Source of the DNA: Strigamia acuminata
Taxonomy: Eukaryota > Arthropoda > Chilopoda > Geophilomorpha > Linotaeniidae
DNA: 64,000 nucleotides
Direction: 5' to 3'
Assembly (NCBI GenBank): GCA_949358305.1
Contig: OX442321.1
Location: forward strand, 5,667,605 to 5,731,604
A model generated the notes under the pieces. It saw nothing but the letters and a program-made list of their open reading frames with translations. It did not search any database and was not told the origin of the DNA. Positions within the stretch are counted from its first letter, which is position 1; each line of letters opens with the position of its first letter. This document shows, piece after piece, positions 61,901-64,000 of this stretch. Both the position numbers and the translations under genes were made by a program.

Positions 61901-63736
61901 GCCAGCCTCCCCTTCCCATCCACTGCAAATAAAACCACGTTTTACTGATATCGATAAAACATGATGACTGATTTTCATTGAAAGAAAGTTTGGGGCCTTT
62001 AGGGTCCTAGGCAAAGCCTAGTTCGCCCAGGGTCTCTCATTTGGAGCTCCGTTCCGGTTTAAAATCACCAGGCATCAAAGAAAAATAATTGTAGTTTCCG
62101 AACGCAAGCGTACGTACACGATAAGTGTCTTTAAAAAAAGGCAAAAATTGATATGAACATGTTACATATCGTTAAAAAAAGACATAAATCGCTGTTTTTT
62201 CCTGGAAAAATGGCGATTTATGCATTTATTTACCGATTTTTGCGAAATATGCAATTTAAGCCAATTTCAGCTTTTTATTCAATATAAATATATTCTATGC
62301 ATTTATGCATTTATCCGGGGTCTATAGTCCGTGCACGGTATCTTGATGCTAAATTTGTACTGCGCATCCCATTCTGTGCAGACGATTTTCTAATTCCAGT
62401 TGTTATTTAGCAGTATTAAGCCTAATATTAGGCCTAATAATGCTAAAATAAAGTAAATAAACAACAATAAACTCATAATTAAAAGTAATTTACAACGTAG
62501 TACCAAAATATTTTTGTTTATTTACCTTATTTTCGCATTATTAGGCCTAATATTAGGCTTAATACTGCCATATAACAATTGGAATTAGAAAATCGTCTGC
62601 GCAAAATGGGATGGCAGTACGAATTTAGCATCAAGATACCGTGCGCGGACTGTAGTTATAACGAGGTTGAACTGTTTTCCCATATTTATTCGATTCTAAG
62701 ACGCACCCTGTTCATAGAGATGTGTACATCGGGTGAAAGGACGTCTTAGAAACAAAGAAATGCGGTAATAAGAAGAAGAAGGGACATTCTACAGCGGTCG
62801 GACCGGTTGTATGAGCCTTCCGGCAAGACTTTTTTTCCACTGAGTTTGCCTACCCCTAAAACCACCACTGAGCACTTCCAATTGATATAATGCTTGCAGG
62901 TGAAGCAGCGACCACCAAAAAAACACCAGTAAAAGCAGAATTGTGTTAAAACAAGTGGACCGTAAATCATTGATTTAATTACCACGACTTAATCTAAATG
63001 TGTACCTGCATTATTGGGAACCACGTCGCACTTGACACCTGCCCATCCCGACGGACATTTGCACTGTTTACGCAGTCGTCGATTAACATTAAGCGGCAAA
63101 GTGCAGAGAGGCAAAGCGGTGTGTCTTTTATCATTTGTCGAGTCGCAAGTGTTATAAAATGGAGGTTTGACTTTTTCACAACCCGAACCTTTGCAAAATG
63201 ACGTCCACAATTCGGGCCGCTTATCTTTTAATCACAAAAAATATATATATTACATAAAAATGGATGATTGAATTGACCGTTCAAATCTTACCCTCTTCCA
63301 CCTGCATTGCATTCATTAAATTCATGATCCGTGGAGCCAAAACATTCAACTGATCAATGTCTTGATGCGATGCTAAATCGGCGTGCGGCGTGTCTCTGCA
63401 CACCTCTTGGGCAGTGTGGTGAGGACTCGCATTCCAAATCACCCTGTAGCATTTATCCTTGCCCCTTATCCACCCTGATGGACATTCTAACGACGACACG
63501 GAGACCAGGTAATCTGTATGAAATGCAATTACTCGCTCATTTCGCTCGTGAAATTTAATTTTTAATTTACCTGACACGTAGTGACAGATTCCCCTATTAT
63601 GGCAATACTCGTCGGGACATTTGAGTGGGATGCTTGATATTAGCCCTGTTTGGAGCGATTTTAGCATTTTTTGGGGGTTTAATAATTAATTTGTGTTGGA
63701 CTTACTTAGGAATAAGAGACCAATAAGAAGGTGCAT
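52967..63736 (-). CDS. Adhesion GPCR, latrophilin-like 7TM with CTL and SUEL lectin modules (copy B), 26 exons, 1,269 aa
   Basis: Exons 5' to 3': 63706-63736, 63571-63645, 63292-63513, 63006-63224, 61358-61547, 61171-61286, 60837-61107, 58769-58911, 58472-58712, 57780-57904, 57364-57411, 57079-57297, 56917-57023, 56599-56853, 56418-56532, 55360-55708, 55184-55304, 55016-55119, 54849-54951, 54632-54785, 54503-54569, 53771-53837, 53588-53673, 53375-53501, 53180-53290, 52967-53110; 3,810 nt in frame. Same order as copy A: signal peptide [13 protein letters not shown] ([16 protein letters not shown]); EGF-like [16 protein letters not shown] ([12 protein letters not shown]); CTL (TWREALDYC); CTL (FWGEAKAEC); Ser/Thr linker ~545-600; HormR (WFCNATT, WSEC); GAIN; GPS CHCNHLT (L935/T936); 7TM; tail. 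Fifteen exon lengths equal those of copy A. Differences: a longer second CTL with the intron after it in phase 2 (phase 1 in copy A), a longer linker, and a GC-AG intron after exon 22. The short exon 11 donor is the least certain junction. Confidence 0.88.
53990..54366. mobile_element. MITE family 1, copy B, in GPCR copy B intron 21
   Basis: Inverted relative to 24907-25327. One end reads CTAGTGTGAACACAAGTGTAAACACTAGC; the interior CAACTTGGAGTTGA and AACCTGGAATTGG words match. Confidence 0.75.
55806..55976. mobile_element. MITE family 5, copy B, in GPCR copy B intron 15
   Basis: Ends CAGTCGAAACTCTTCATAAC and GTTGTAAAGAGTTTTGACTG; same interior as 48327-48483. It immediately precedes the hAT-type element. 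Confidence 0.75.
55981..56349. mobile_element. hAT-type MITE with 8-bp target duplication
   Basis: The left end has GTTCTCAAACTTTTTAG and the right end AGTTTGAGAAACGCTG, the typical hAT inverted ends. The 8-bp duplication GTATAAGT flanks it exactly (55973-55980 and 56350-56357). 369 bp, non-coding, in intron 15 of GPCR copy B. Confidence 0.88.
57961..58451. mobile_element. MITE in GPCR copy B intron 9
   Basis: The ends GAGAGTTTGCGTGATGCATT and ATGCATCCCGCAAACTCTC are inverted and flanked by TA. Subterminal AAGGGAAAAAT / ATTTTTCCCTT words repeat inside. 491 bp, no coding capacity. Confidence 0.85.
59187..60130. repeat. Copies B of repeat families 4 and 3 in GPCR copy B intron 7
   Basis: 59187-59430 matches 39955-40165, including the palindrome GTTTCCTACGTAGGAAAC. 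59928-60127 matches 37300-37530 inverted. Between them, 59450-59640 and 59750-59890 hold a short inverted pair (TTAAGATGAC / GTCATCTTAA). Confidence 0.7.
60475..60770. repeat. ~21-bp tandem repeat in GPCR copy B intron 7
   Basis: About 14 copies of CCTCACAAGCTTGCCTAGAG with small length changes. There are no unique spacers. It lies between the second CTL exon (60837) and the rest of the element-filled 1.9-kb intron. Confidence 0.9.
61560..63005 (-). other. GPCR copy B intron 4, including a long foldback element
   Basis: 62321-62655 is a long inverted repeat: arms of ~140 bp carrying ATTAGGCCTAATATTAGGC, TTCTAATTCCA and TAGCATCAAGATACCG in opposite orientation around an AT-rich centre. Single arms of the same family are at 57590-57690, 43252-43290 and 23025-23065. 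61870-62040 is similar to 59450-59520. No exon found. Confidence 0.65.
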
Positions 63737-64000
63737 GGCTTTTTGGAGTAGAATTTTCTCATTTGTTGTGTAATGTTGTGTTAGCTGGAAAACAAATTAG
63801 CGCCGATTTCAGCACTTCTGATCTGGCTGCTGCACCAATCAGGGTTCAGGTTTAAAGTTCACAGGTGAGGAACTATTGAAGGGGAACGATTTATTAATTA
63901 CAAATGTTCACGGTAATAAATTCTAAACATTTGATTAAATTTGGCTGGATATACAGCGAGTGAGTTGAGATAAGATTCAAGTAGAGATTATAATAATGAT
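63737..64000. promoter_or_regulatory. Upstream region of GPCR copy B
   Basis: 264 bp upstream of the start codon at 63736 to the window edge. It should hold the 5' untranslated region and promoter. No TATA box or other element stands out. Confidence 0.35.

Overview
The window is animal nuclear DNA. It is AT-rich, its genes are split by GT-AG introns of 50 bp to 5.5 kb, and the introns are full of small inverted-repeat transposons. The genes (a membrane guanylyl cyclase, an NR2E-type nuclear receptor with P-box CDGCSC, latrophilin-like adhesion GPCRs and a WAP protein) and short TTAGG runs suggest an ecdysozoan, probably an arthropod. The species cannot be read from the sequence.

Layout. 1-1.9 kb: exon-like debris of an unidentified + strand gene inside a ~3 kb tandemly duplicated block (to 4.8 kb). 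6.4-34.7 kb: a 20-exon receptor guanylyl cyclase (+, 1,146 aa) with a two-exon WAP-domain gene nested antisense in its first intron. 35.4-39.4 kb: a six-exon NR2E nuclear receptor (-, 314 aa), tail-to-tail with the cyclase. 39.4-43.3 kb: intergenic, with a degenerate Tc1-like transposon and foldback elements. 43.3-51.3 kb and 52.97-63.7 kb: two tandem 26-exon adhesion GPCR genes (-), 1,223 and 1,269 aa, with the unusual order CTL, EGF, SUEL lectin, CTL, CTL, HormR, GAIN/GPS, 7TM.

The exon models were assembled by hand from splice sites, reading phase and family motifs. Each of the five models closes in frame: the summed exon lengths divide by three and every junction keeps phase. The two GPCRs validate each other, because 15 of 26 exons have identical lengths.

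How the genes relate: the cyclase makes cGMP after an extracellular ligand binds; the nuclear receptor is a transcription factor; the GPCR pair should be cell-surface receptors with several lectin-type modules. Nothing in the sequence shows that they share a pathway. The most novel item is the lectin-rich adhesion GPCR pair.
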